A stretch of 64,000 bases of DNA, taken from positions 2,501 to 66,500 of the forward strand of contig OX485807.1 in the NCBI GenBank assembly GCA_950295325.1, read 5' to 3'. The position numbers and the translations under genes were made by a program. The DNA comes from Polytrichum commune (Eukaryota; Streptophyta; Polytrichopsida; Polytrichales; Polytrichaceae). The notes beneath the pieces were generated by a model. It worked only from the letters and a program-made list of their open reading frames with translations. It made no database searches and was not told where the DNA came from. This document shows, piece by piece, positions 25,211-36,358 of this stretch; position 1 is the first letter of the stretch, and each line of letters starts with the position of its first letter.

Positions 25211-26326
25211 GGTAGCACTTGTGGAATTGAAGAGGGTGTCCATCTCCGGCCTGGATCTTGAGGAGGTTTACGTTTTTGCTGCGTGCACAAATTACTAGTC
25301 TTCTGACGTAGGCAGATTCATGCGATTCCGGAACTAGTGCCGTCTTTCACTAATCACAGATTTGCTGCAGTGACTTTGGTGTGATCTTTGCAATGTGGGT
25401 TGTGACTGAAAGTGACTTTTTGGTGTCCTCTTTGTGGCTTTGCTGAGTGAAATGATTCTCCAATCCAAGAAAGGCCAAGCCGGGGGGGATGGTTGCTAAC
25501 TGATGGTGAGAATCATCATCAGCTCCTTGTGTCGGCTGATCGTGAGTGCAGATTCGGCGCTAGCTCATTCGTGCAGGACACTCAGCTTGTGCGACAAGGA
25601 CCTCAGTTTGGATTTTGACAATGAAATACGGCCTGGTGGAAGTATTCTAGAACGACTAGATGTACTGGATTCATGGAGCATGTCTGCAAACCTGCGTGGG
25701 ATTTGGTCTACTAGGACCAATATTTGTGCGGCGATCGAGTCAGAACTGCAAGGAAAGGTGATTAGGTATTTGAAGCTGCACTTCAAAGGCCGAGTATATC
25801 GGTTCAAATCGGATTCCTCGAAGGTAAGAATTCAAAAGCTCACACGTCTAGGTAAGTTTTGAAGGATGTTGTTAGATGTGCGGAGCAGTGTGAGATCTGA
25901 CTTGTTACAACACAGGTTCTCCCTACAGACATTCAGTCACATAAGTTATGCTCGCTCCTCTTCACAAAATTGTTAGGGTTTAAGAGGTTTATGTATTGAT
26001 CATTAAAAAGTCAACTTGGATTGTGATAATTATGCTGGACGGCCATGGCAATATTTTGTACCAAATAGGATTGTTCTGCCGTTTCTGTTTTCACATTTTT
26101 AGATGTCATTTGAGGCATACCTGTTCTTCACTTAGTGATGACCCAGGCCATCTTCTTACATTCTGAGAGATCAAAAGCCGGATCTAGCGCCTTTCAAACA
26201 TATGATCTTAGTTAGCGATTTCTTACGTAATTTCTGACAATAATTTGAACTGGGTCTTGGGCGATGTGGATTCGTCAGGCAGGTTGGAAGGTCATCTTTG
26301 TGCACATTTGATATCGGGTTTCATTT
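25211..26326 (+). promoter_or_regulatory. Upstream and probable leader region of the kinase gene
   Basis: This 1.1 kb is less AT-rich than the flanks. A 119-codon open frame at 25503-25862 contains a good splice donor (AAG|GTAAGA at 25827) with acceptor candidates before 26327, for example after GGCAG at 26282. Joining these does not give a frame into the kinase, so I read the stretch as a spliced 5' leader, possibly with upstream open frames. I could not place a TATA box or start site. Confidence 0.35.
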
Positions 26327-27889
26327 ATGGCTCCGCGATTGATAGACTGGGTCTCGTGCTGCATTAAGCCGGGTGCAGCTGATGCTCCCCAGGGCATAAT
26401 CGAAAAGTTGAATGATCTGATGAAGATTGGTCGTTCAAGTCAAGAGTATCTGATGAACGAGAATCAATGTCGCTTTCTTGTCGAAAAGCTTTCAGCAACA
26501 CTGGCAGATTTTCCAAACTCATCACATCCTGATGAGAAAACATCTCTTGTGTTTCAAGAACTTCGCTATGTTTTCGAAGATGCCCACAGGCTCATCCAAT
26601 CCTGTTGCATTAAATCCACCGCTTCCAATTCAGAACGGCTAAGAGCAGCTATCGAACAAGGTGATATGAAGAATACTTTCGCAAAACTCCTCTACGACGT
26701 TGGATGGCACACATATGTTCTTCAAAGCATTCTTGGCGATTCTGCAGATCCCAGAATCACATTTGAAACAGCGGAGTGCAGCGGTGATCTGAGTGTAGAT
26801 GACGATCAGGCTCTTCTGAATGCAAAGATAATAGATGACACGGTTCTGACTGAACGTCTTAAATCTTTGACGCTGGACCGCGAAACAGAGCGAGACCTTG
26901 CAGATCAATTGCTCAAACATAGAGACGAAGTACTGGCGCAGTCAAACAAGGATTTAAGGCACGGCGTGTTGTTATTGCGTCGCGAGGAAATGATGAATCA
27001 TCTTGATGGCACACGAATTGGAAAAGGCACGTCCGGAGATGTAAGAGAAACAAAATTCTTAGATGGACACTTTGCAGTGAAGATCCTTCAAGAAATATAT
27101 TCGAGTGAGGAAGAGGGAGTCTCAGTGTTCAAGAAGGAAATGAAAGCTATGCAGGGACTGGGGCATCACCCCAGCATAGTGCGTCTCTACTGCACCACCA
27201 GAACGACTGGAAGATGCTTTTTCATCATGGAAAGAATGAACGACGACCTGGCTTGCGTTTTGGAGCACAAGCAAGTCAAGGGCATTAAGGATTCACTTGT
27301 GGAAAAGGTTGTCTTGATGCTGGAAATTGCGGAAGGCATGAGGTATATTCACAGAATGCATATGGCGCATCGCGATCTGAAACCAAGCAATGTCCTCGTG
27401 AACCTTGAAGATCCGGAAAAAAAATCCTCCAGAGTTTATTCAGTGAAGATTGCTGATTTTGGTTTGACTAAAACCAAAGATGCCAGCAGAACCTACAAAG
27501 ACCAGACTCCAAACACCGGCACCCCAAGGTATATGGCGCCGGAGGTGATCGCTTTTGAAAGCAATAAGAAACTCGTATTGAACCCCACGAAAGCTGATGT
27601 TTACAGCTTTGGTATTATGTGTTCTGAGATTCTGACTGGGCAGACTGCTTTTGGAAAGATAGAGAACGAGGCTATTAGGAAAGAAGTGAAAACGAATGGG
27701 GACTGCAGACCAGATCTCCAACAGGGTGACGGTCCTCCGCGGTTGAAGTCTTTGATCCAAAAGTGTTGGGCCCCCCACCATCGCTCTCGGCCTGATTTTG
27801 AAAGAATATGCCCAGAGCTTAGGGCTACTCCTGCGAGGTGCATTTCTCATGTGCTGTATCTTTCTCAACATTACACATTTTCATACTAA
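26327..27889 (+). CDS. Protein kinase, large 5' exon (kinase-lectin gene candidate)
   Basis: A 520-codon frame starts at ATG 26327. Residues 1-225 are mostly helical and match no domain I can name with certainty; a helical bundle of the kind that precedes plant MLKL-like or DUF1221 kinases is possible. The kinase domain covers about 230-500: glycine loop GKGTSGDV from residue 232, AVK with Lys252, HRDLKPSN with Asp350, DFG at 377-379, and APE at 404-406. All catalytic motifs are intact, so activity is expected, probably Ser/Thr or dual specificity given HRDLKPSN. The last codons probably belong to an intron: a donor (GCGAG|GTGCAT) at 27838 precedes the stop, and a branch-point-like TACTAAT with TTGCAG follows. 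Jacalin exons lie 0.8 kb downstream in the same orientation. Confidence 0.9.
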   Translation: MAPRLIDWVSCCIKPGAADAPQGIIEKLNDLMKIGRSSQEYLMNENQCRFLVEKLSATLADFPNSSHPDEKTSLVFQELRYVFEDAHRLIQSCCIKSTASNSERLRAAIEQGDMKNTFAKLLYDVGWHTYVLQSILGDSADPRITFETAECSGDLSVDDDQALLNAKIIDDTVLTERLKSLTLDRETERDLADQLLKHRDEVLAQSNKDLRHGVLLLRREEMMNHLDGTRIGKGTSGDVRETKFLDGHFAVKILQEIYSSEEEGVSVFKKEMKAMQGLGHHPSIVRLYCTTRTTGRCFFIMERMNDDLACVLEHKQVKGIKDSLVEKVVLMLEIAEGMRYIHRMHMAHRDLKPSNVLVNLEDPEKKSSRVYSVKIADFGLTKTKDASRTYKDQTPNTGTPRYMAPEVIAFESNKKLVLNPTKADVYSFGIMCSEILTGQTAFGKIENEAIRKEVKTNGDCRPDLQQGDGPPRLKSLIQKCWAPHHRSRPDFERICPELRATPARCISHVLYLSQHYTFSY

Positions 27890-27992
27890 TTTAATGTTGC
27901 AGTACTTGCTTGCTATCAACATGCAATTATGATCATTTGCTTCATTTCATATGTCTGAAGGCTCCTAATTTTGTGGGCATTATGTTTCTTAG

Positions 27993-28062
27993 GTGACCAT
28001 CAAATGCTACAGACGGAGCTCAACTTCACAAGTGAACTTGGATCACGTGATATGACAGAACA
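27993..28062 (+). CDS. Candidate short linker exon between kinase and lectin
   Basis: Between an acceptor (TTTCTTAG|GTGACC) and a donor (GAACAG|GTATGC), one frame is open: DHQMLQTELNFTSELGSRDM then TEQ. It ends in phase 0, which suits the next exon at 28617. The upstream join does not fit. The obvious kinase donor leaves two bases, whereas this frame needs one; the direct join gives an immediate stop (AGG TGA). Either another small exon or donor is used, or the two halves are now separate genes. Confidence 0.4.
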
Positions 28063-28616
28063 GGTATGCAAATAAATGTTAATCTTTAATCAAGCACAAT
28101 CTTCCTTCCTGTAATTGAAGAGTGATCAGACCTCTATTTTCCTACTTTATGGTAACCAACAATCGTATATCTTATTACCAAATTCCAGCAAATGAAATTC
28201 TTGTACCACAAATAACTACCGACACAAAACTTGAACTTAATTGTTGGTGATGGCATTACAGTAGGAAATTTGTGTCAGAGTGTCTAAACTATTTGAGTGA
28301 GTGATCATCTAGAAATACAAGATTCCCTTCTCTCCTCGATAACCTCTTCTCCCCATCTACATTTATATGAGTAAGATGATACTAAGGAGGCTCTAGACGT
28401 GTTGCCATTCTCCATGAAGCACTTTGACATTGGTCCATAAATGAAAGAGCTACTGAAAGAAGTGTTTATGTAACACATAAAACTTGCAACATAACACAAA
28501 ATCATATGATCATAAAATAAATAGAAAAATAGCATATAGTACAAGACGAAGTACCTCCTCATGATACAGTACTTGAGAGAGAGTGTTAATCTGTCTTCAT
28601 CTGGTTAACTTTGAAG

Positions 28617-29361
28617 GATTTATGTTGCACTCATGAAAACAAACAGCATGAAGACTGGCTACAAGCTACACCGGATAAGCAAGGGCCATGGGGTCGTAAT
28701 GAGCGGAAATGGAAAACTGATCTGTTTGATCATATGGCAGCTTCCATCAAGGGGATCAGAGTGACATACCAACAAAATCCACCAGGGGTGGGGTTACGGG
28801 AGGTGATGTATGTGGAAGCTGATGGGCAGGAGCGCAAGGAAACATACTGTCATAATGTCATGATTAGAACCAATAACAAAGAGGTAAATATCACTGCCCC
28901 CACTTCAACTCTAGCTCAATATTTCAATAAGTTTTGTTGTTGCGTGCATTTCTTATACATGTTGTGTCGCCATTTGATGGTTGTTGTTTGTATGATTTCA
29001 GATAAAACTCGAGTCTGGTGAATACATCAAACAGGTGAGCGGATGTGTGGGCACGCATCCGGCGTTGATAGGAAATGGAATTGCTCGCCTTTTTTGTGTA
29101 GTATCACTAACCATACACACAAATCTCAAGACTTATGGTCCATTTGGTGATGAGACCAAGTCTGTAGAGGGTCACCGGTTCAAAAGTGGAACTGGAAAAG
29201 TGGTGGGGTTCTTTGGATCAGCTGGTGCTCTTCTTGATAATCTAGGTGTTTGGATAATCCCTGATGGCCAAGAGGATGGTGATCCAAGACATTTGGTAGA
29301 TCAATACAATACAAGATCAATACAAGAGTATCGTGATCCAAGAGCGCATGGTTACTCCTGA
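28617..29361 (+). CDS. Jacalin-like lectin domain, two exons
   Basis: Exon 28617-28883 (an alternative acceptor near 28647 is also in phase) and exon 29002-29361 join in phase 0 across a 118 bp GT-AG intron. The product reads QGPWGRNERKWK...FDHMAASIKGIRVTY, then IKLESGEYIKQVSG, SLTIHTNLKTYGPFG and KVVGFFGSAGALLDNLGVWI. This is the usual order of the beta-prism jacalin fold: GPWG start, GEYI, TYGPFG, then GFFG..G..LD.LGV. Such domains bind mannose- or galactose-type sugars. The C-terminal GxxxD-type loop is changed to IIPDGQEDGD, so sugar binding is unproven. The stop is TGA at 29359. No start codon of its own is evident, which favours fusion to the kinase upstream. Confidence 0.82.
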
Positions 29362-30675
29362 AGGAACTCCTCGGTCTTCATCAAATGTAGATACATCTTC
29401 AATACATTTGTTGACACATTTGCTAGCTCATACTGCAAAGAAGCCTGAGACATTGAATTTGGTAGTGGTTCCAAAGCCTTATATGTGTTCAAATGACTTT
29501 GATGTTGCTGCAGTAATTGCTATGCAAAATCGCTATGCAAATCCTTCCATGCCTGTATAGGACCAGGCACTAATTTATTTTGTTTTGGTGATAAAAGTAT
29601 ACTCGTCAACAGTGCGCACTCCCGATCCATCGTCTGAAGTTTGCAGTTGAGGATGTGATGCATGCACAGAACAGTGTTGCAAAAACAACTCCGATGACAA
29701 GTGAAGCTAGGACATGAGCATGAGCATGAGCAAGCCCTATCACCAATTTTTTCGGACTTGCCCATGATTTATTGGGATTATTTTAAGGGGCATACACACT
29801 CCTATGACCAAGTTTGTGACGCACCTACCCAAAGTAGATTTTGTGATGCCCAAACTACATTTATAGGTGTCTGTTCAAAACCCCGAGTCATGTTTTTCAC
29901 ATCCTCATATCTTCCAATCAAAACATTTGTGTAGAAATCCGATAGCACCTTAACATGAAACAAAATCTCACCTAAGTTTGGCATCCATATCCTATTCCAA
30001 AGTCATTGTAACCTATCAATTAAACTAATAATAATACTTGGTGCAAGCATGGTAAAGTGGACCAAGAAAGTGCTTAAGTCAATGTAAATTTGGAGGTGCC
30101 ATTAGAATGAACCATTATTAAATAAAAGTGTGATTCTTCTATGAATATAGAAATGTTGTTCTTATAGTGCACTAGTGTAGGAATCAAGTGATTGCAAAAA
30201 AAAATGAAGAAAACATGTGTTTTAGAATATCCATTACATTTTTCAACACCTACACAAATTTGTCAGGATTTGCAAATGGTTGAAAGTGACATATAAGTAG
30301 TCTCATAACAACACATTAAATTAGAATTATTTATGTTGACCTGTAACATACTTATATGCACATATTGTTGGAAAAAATTCAATAAAATCATTCATTTCAA
30401 TGTAAGAAACATTTGCATGAAACACAAATTTGACAGCTTTACTTATGAGTACTATATTTGAAGGGTGAATTAAGTATTTTTTGTTCGTTCTTTTGGAAAT
30501 TGTTATTGTATTGTATACATGAAGGTCATGATAAATGAATTTCTAATATTTTGCAAATTGTTTTTTAAACATTACATAGCCAAAATTTGATGATTTCAAG
30601 AACATAGTGCTTGATCCACTAGTTCTAATGCAAGGAGCACTATGAGTGCAAGTGAGATTAAAGCGGGAATCATGA
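29362..30675. other. AT-rich intergenic DNA, no gene seen
   Basis: Short open frames (29333-29560, 29701-29934) have no recognisable domain. A single end of the MITE family seen at 45978 and 63015 lies at about 30046-30066 (GTGCAAGCATGGTAAAGTGG) without a partner. A 29 bp stretch at 30595-30623 nearly repeats the bases just inside the telomere tract at 16572-16600. Confidence 0.5.
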
Positions 30676-31440
30676 AAAATAGTCTAACTTTTTATCATCT
30701 TTGATTGTAAAGCTTCTAGACCTTGGACAACTAACCAACTAATTCAACTATTAGTTAACTAGTTGCCTTTCGTAACTATAGTTGTTCGTGATTTGAACTG
30801 CCAAAAAATGCAGTTAACTATAGTTGTTTTCATTTTGGTCTGCCGAAAAATCTAGTCAACTATAGTTATATCTTGTTAACTAAAGTTGCGCGCAACCTGC
30901 AGTGTAGTACCATGACAAATCATAGCATCTATATCTTTTCCTTTCTCTTTTATTAAAATTTTTAAATTTGGGACTTGATTCCAATTGTGTTTTGCACTCA
31001 ATCAACACCCAATGAGCATGACTTCATTATCTCTAAGTAACTTAGAGTATAATGGGTTTGATTGATGCAATGAACAATGGGTTCTATTCCTTCTTGGGAT
31101 GGGCTAGCATGGGTGACAAGCATTGATTCTAACATAAAGTCTCTTATAGAAATTATGTAATATACTTTAATTCAAAAATGAAAGAACTTGTTGGTTGATT
31201 CCTTACATATTTTGTAATTCTCAAGTTGTAGTTGGTTGAATTTTTCCTAGTTAACTATAGTTATTTTTGAATCCGGTCTTAAATTTTTCTAGTTAACTAT
31301 AGTTGTTCTTCAAATTGGTTTGAAAATTTCCTAGTTAACTATAGTTGTTCTCTAAAATGTCTTGAAAAAAATCTAGTTAACTATAGTTATTTTGGCAATT
31401 GTCCAAGGTCTGAAAGCTTCACACAACCATTAATAAACTT
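30676..31440 (+). mobile_element. Non-autonomous transposon with subterminal motif arrays
   Basis: Imperfect inverted ends of about 45 bp include AAGCTT..AGACCTTGGACAA at 30710-30730 and its complement at 31398-31420. Inside each end sit several copies of a palindrome-like GTTAACTATAGTTGTT: three to five on the left between 30745 and 30890, and four on the right between 31236 and 31392. Clusters of subterminal motifs are typical transposase-binding sites in hAT and CACTA elements. No coding capacity and no clear target duplication were seen. Confidence 0.7.
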
Positions 31441-31776
31441 AGGATCCTTCAATTTTGAAACCATTGGGTCTAGAAAGCATATTATCAAGTAGGCATATAA
31501 TAAACCTATGGATACTTTATGTGACATAGAGTGGAATAAAGGTCCATATTCCATGTCGTTTTTTTTTCTCCTAAGTACCTCCTGAGGAGTACATTCGAGG
31601 GGACCATGAGCACGCCATTCTAAGATCTCTTCCTTACAAAGTTCGTAAAATACGCATGTCCTAGTAAGATGAAAGAGTACAATGTGTAATTGTGGATTGT
31701 GGAGGACAAAAGGGCAGAGTAGGTGTATGAGGTAATGGTCAAGAAAATGTAATCATGGTACGTTGTATCAAAATGC

Positions 31777-32114
31777 ATGTATATTGTCTCGCTTGTAGAA
31801 AGAATGTACTTGACCCTAAAGGAAAACAAGAAGACCAAGGTCACAAACATAATTTGCCTTTACTTTGTGTATAAGGCGATGTTTGTCAGAGACAACCTGA
31901 TCATTAAAATGGACAAAGTCTTCAGGTCCTACAAGGATTGGACAACCCCAAGCCCTTGTACGATGATGCCAAACATGCCAACTACATTGGAGACAAGTTG
32001 AAGATAAACTTCTACCTAAACATTTTGAGGAGTTTGACATGCAAGTGGGATACAATATTCAACGTCTTTGGAGGAACCAAATCTATGTACAGTCCCCTCC
32101 ACTAAGTAAGGTAA
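31777..32114 (+). pseudogene. Unassigned coding remnant with a frameshift
   Basis: The frame from 31777 reads LVERMYLTLKENKKTKVTN and MDKVFRSYKDW. Near 31935-31945 the sense appears to move one frame over to GLDNPKPLYDDAKHANYIGD and WDTIFNVFGGTKSMYS, ending at a TAA near 32104. The FGGTKSM segment is reminiscent of the FxGxG motif of SAM-dependent methyltransferases, but that is a guess. It is probably a scrap of a mobile element or captured gene. Confidence 0.4.
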
Positions 32115-32341
32115 CCCCGCATGGGTCAACTCACATGTATTACACAATTGATTTGATTGAACATCCAAATTTGGAAGCCGATTCAGCTAAGATAAATTGC
32201 AATTATATACTTGTAGTAATCTAAGAATGCATTTATGAGCCGTAAGTGGCTTCTAGACTAGCAATTCCATGTGTTACATCATTTTGAGTACCATGTGGTA
32301 TGTGAAGCTTTTTGAAGCAATGCATATATTTTTGAGATGAG

Positions 32342-32503
32342 GTCCAAAAGATGAAAAGACCAAAAAACAAAGAGCAAATGTGGAATGCAGTGCAAGCAGC
32401 TTGGGAGAGCATACCAATGGAGATGTTAGACAAGTTAGTTGCAAGCATGCCAAAATGGATACAAGCTATTATTGATGCCAGAGGAGGTAGCATACAGTGG
32501 TAG
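32342..32503 (+). pseudogene. Tc1/mariner-type transposase C-terminal fragment
   Basis: Fifty-three codons before a TAG read MKRPKNKEQMWNAVQAAWES, then MLDKLVASMPKWIQAIIDAR and GGSIQW. This matches the end of Tc1/mariner transposases, where P.N...LW.A...AW..I is followed by L..SMP.R..A.I.A.GG. The DDE catalytic core is absent, and the expected IEH.W segment upstream is not recognisable. It is a dead remnant, of interest because TA-flanked MITEs occur at 36404 and 57548. Confidence 0.72.
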
Positions 32504-33213
32504 CAGTAGTTGTTGATCAATCCAATTTTCAGATTAAAAATGATTACAAAAGATTTGTATTTTTTAGCAAGAAGTTTCTATATGTATAAAGCTAACTATT
32601 TATGAAAAAAATTCTATATTTGAGGTTTATATGAGGAAGCATTAGTCAAGTTTTCTTGTTGGTCTCTTCCTGCGTGTGTGAGAAACATCAAAGGGTTACC
32701 TTACTTTGTGGAGGGGATTGTACACCAGTTGGTAAGTTTCAGTTGAATTTCCATGACTATTTTCAATTTCTTTTTTTTATCTTGAGTGGTGGTTATAGTT
32801 TTGGGCGGTCGCCTGAAACTATTAGTTCAAGGCTCATCATATACAACTCTTTGTGCTTGTAGATGATGGGCTTGAATGTATATCCATACATTGAATTGGG
32901 ACCACTTCCTTGGTAATTTTGTAACGAACATCGAATCGATGTCACTTAATATCAACTCATATATTCCCCTAAATTTCGGTGGCAATAAGCACAAAACAAC
33001 GTTAACAATACAATGCTCACTCAAAGATTACATAATATACATAACATATGCACATTTACAAAATAGACACCATTAAGGAATTTCACCAATTAATGGGTCT
33101 ATTCAACTTTGTGAGGCCGTATAAACACTTTAAAATATTGGAATTTGGATGTATGGACTTTTCCCAAGCTGATTACTTGAGACATAATTAGGAACATTAA
33201 CCTTATTCCTTGC
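32504..33213. other. AT-rich intergenic DNA, no gene seen
   Basis: Open frames are below 70 codons and lack recognisable features. No repeat pair was found here. Confidence 0.5.
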
Positions 33214-34487
33214 CTCGGGGGGGTCACACCCCCTTATGTTTTGTAACCATGTGCGATAATGGGGTATTTAATGGGGGGGGGGGGTATTTATGCACTTCTC
33301 AATATTTTTTCCCGCCCTATTTGTATATATAAAGCTACTTTGACATATTTTTTAGCACCCTATATTTATTTGTAATTATTTAGAGAGGCTAATTTCTGGC
33401 ACCGTATTTTTTTTATAAATCGTACAAGCACCAAATAATAAGCGGAATACTATATAACATTGCAAAATCAACTTTGTAAAACATTTCATACCATCCATCT
33501 TGTCATTCAATTGGTTTCAAATTACTTATATCAATCATAAATCATTCAAAGTACCTCTCAAAACACAACCAATAGCACTTGAGTACTAGTTAAAGGATTA
33601 TCAATAAACATGGTGATAACAAAATATACAAGCTAACATAGACAAGTTGTAAACACAAATAGAACAAATCAAGAATTACAATCAGTTGTGACAAGACAAA
33701 GAATTTTGCACAACTCCCTACTCCAAAAACAAATTGCATTCAAATACAAGAAAGCTTAGAACAAAGCCATGGTTATTTTATTGATCCTACTACACACTTT
33801 TAGGGGGATCCAATATCCCTAACCCTATTTTTTTCTACTGATTACTAAAGTGGAGGAATTATTTACCACCCTATTTTACAGATTAATCATGTAGGGACAT
33901 ATTTTCAATGCTATGGTAGATCTAACGAATTTATAATTTTTACCCTCAACAAATTAAATTGAATCTATTTTTTTTTATCTCACGTGCTTTCTAAAATTTC
34001 AATAGTGACCCCCCCCCCCGTGTTCCTTGCTAATTCCACAATATATGGTGTCATTATAGTCAAGATGGATGAGTCTGACCTATTTGTGTACTTTCATGTA
34101 AGAGGGAGTATGGCATTTCCAACATGGTTCAAAATACTCTTCTTTGGACTATCATCTACCAATGACATATTTTTTGGAGTCAACTTCAAACTTGTGTAGT
34201 CTCGGGAAGTTCACTGGTGAAAATCGTAGAACAATGTGCGATAAAAAATAAGATCCAATATATTCATTGTAGATGAATTTTGTAAAAAATGTACATGTAA
34301 AATAGGGGATTTTAAAATATTGAAACATGTTTACATGTAAAATACCATCACATATAACATTTTCAGACTTTTTACATGTAAAATATCATCACCTTATAAT
34401 CTTTTTTGCAAGGTAAATAACTCCCCCCAATAAATAGGTCCCGAACGCACGTGTATGCAAAATATAAGAGGGAGTGAACTCCCCGAG
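33214..34487 (+). mobile_element. DNA transposon relic related to the element at 18485
   Basis: The left end CTCGGGGGGGTCACACCCCC, then TTATGTTTTG and ATGTGCG, faces a right end whose complement reads CTCGGGGAGTTCACTCCCTC, TTATATTTTG and ACGTGCG. The order CYCGGGG, CAC, CCCCTT.TGTTTT, TGCG is shared with both ends of the 18485-20757 transposon, so they look like one family. No target duplication is visible, and the interior (12 bp G-run at 33273-33284, 11 bp C-run at 34009-34019, repeated TTTACATGTAAAAT near 34290-34390) has no transposase frame. Confidence 0.65.
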
Positions 34488-36358
34488 TGTGTAGTATCCA
34501 TACAAAGGGATCATATCAACTCAAATAACTTTGGGGATGACTTTTATAAAAAGATGGGAACCACCATGGATACTAGACTCTTTTGATACAATAGTGCCTA
34601 CTTTGCCATAGAGTACTTAGCATGATTCTTGTCCTAAGAGTAAACCAATTCCACTTATGTCATAAAAATGAAACTACATATCAATTCTACAAATTTTCAA
34701 TCTCACTGAACTCCATGTGCAAATATGAGCTACTTCATATACACAAGACAAAAATTCCCTTACGCCTAGCTGACATCTAACTCGCTTAGATCTTATGATG
34801 GTTGGATGATGAGCATCATATACACAATGTTTGAAATCATAGAGTCTTCTTCATTTGCGCATTGAAAGAGAACAATAACAAAACACGTTGTTCATATTAA
34901 GATTAAAAAACAAACTACGGCCTCTAAAATAAATAACAAGGACAAAATATGTTAATTTCCTAGTTGGCTCCAACTCTAAATGTCGAGAAAATGAGGTGCT
35001 TGGAGTTACTGAAAGCATATAGTCAAATACCGTGACACGGTTTTCAGAAAAGCAAGTTGATTTATTTTGAGATGCAATATCCAATCAACCTAAAATCTAT
35101 GTAAAAATTATGGATTTGATGAAGTAGTAATTTACAAATAAAATACTCATTGTGTACAAAAATGAATATTGAACCTTAATTTCTTAAATCATTGTATCCA
35201 TTAGTCAGACTCTTTGGAAAGTCTCAAAACAGATGCAGCTGGTTTAATATTAAGATTTAATTTCTTATTTGTGTCGAATCAGTCAATGCTGTCCATCCAA
35301 AACGATTTAAGTCACATTTAATCATTTTTTGTGTTTTTTTTTGTTCCTTGATTGAAAAGCACGTCCTTAAATGATCTCAAAATTGTTGAAAAAATCTTTG
35401 ATTACCAAATATAGTGATCTAAACCCTTAATGAAAAAACCTGTGTAATATTAAACTTCCTATTTACATGCACCATGTACTCAACCTTGTGTTAATGTGAG
35501 CCAACCCTGTTCAAAGTTTGTTTACCTTGTCCCTTTGTTGACGATGGGAGCAAATATCAATCCTGTTATGGCCTTCCACACTAACTTCTCCACCATTAAT
35601 AGAATTGCCAACATCCACATGCTTACCGTCCTTGGTATCCATAGCAGATTAATCACACGCACTCTATACAAATTCCCGAACTGAAGTCACCAATTCCGCT
35701 TCGCTTTTATCAAAATTGATTTCTCAATGTTGACAGTTGAAACACTTCCTTCCAAAGAGGAGGTCATCTTTCTCCTTTTGGATGGATTGAGTTTATTTTC
35801 ATCCCCCATCATCTTCGAAATCTCCAGTCAAGTCTATATACTCTTTGACCTTTGCCCGTATGTAATTTCCCCTTAAGCTAGGATTGGCATTAACTTATGT
35901 GTTCGATCTTGTCATAAAATTATTCATATTCATATCAATATTATGCGGGACTGACAATATTCTATAAAATAATCCCACATTTAGACTGAATATGGGGAAT
36001 ATTCTATGGAATAATGTTAGTCCCGCATAACATTGTTATGGAGCTGAACAATGTTATGGTGTATCATGCGGACACTCCTAACAAAAAGAAGGCTCTATAG
36101 TTGGCAAGATGACATCACCGGGCGAGGAATGTCTAACAATAAGTATATGGGCATTGTCATCATCGTCGTCGTCATCAATGACTATGTTGCTAAGAATTTG
36201 GCCTTTGGACTTCCCACTTTCACTAGGCTCGCTTCAAGGTGTTGTTACTTCCTTCACATCTATCCTTTAAAAATGACATTCACCCAATTAAGTTACTTGT
36301 GTGGGAGTATCCCCGAAGAAATACTCAATTCCAACATCAAGAGATATCTTTGATGTGG
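34488..36358. other. AT-rich intergenic DNA, no gene seen
   Basis: Frames reach 100 codons (36051-36353) but show no domain, start context or splice pattern I can support. A local inverted stretch near 35941-36020 repeats TTATGCGGGACTGACAAT-like sequence in both orientations, suggesting a short foldback. Confidence 0.4.

Noticed and set aside
25503-25862. 119-codon frame upstream of the kinase as an N-terminal exon
   Set aside because: Splicing from its donor at 25827 to available acceptors does not connect to the kinase frame; better read as leader.
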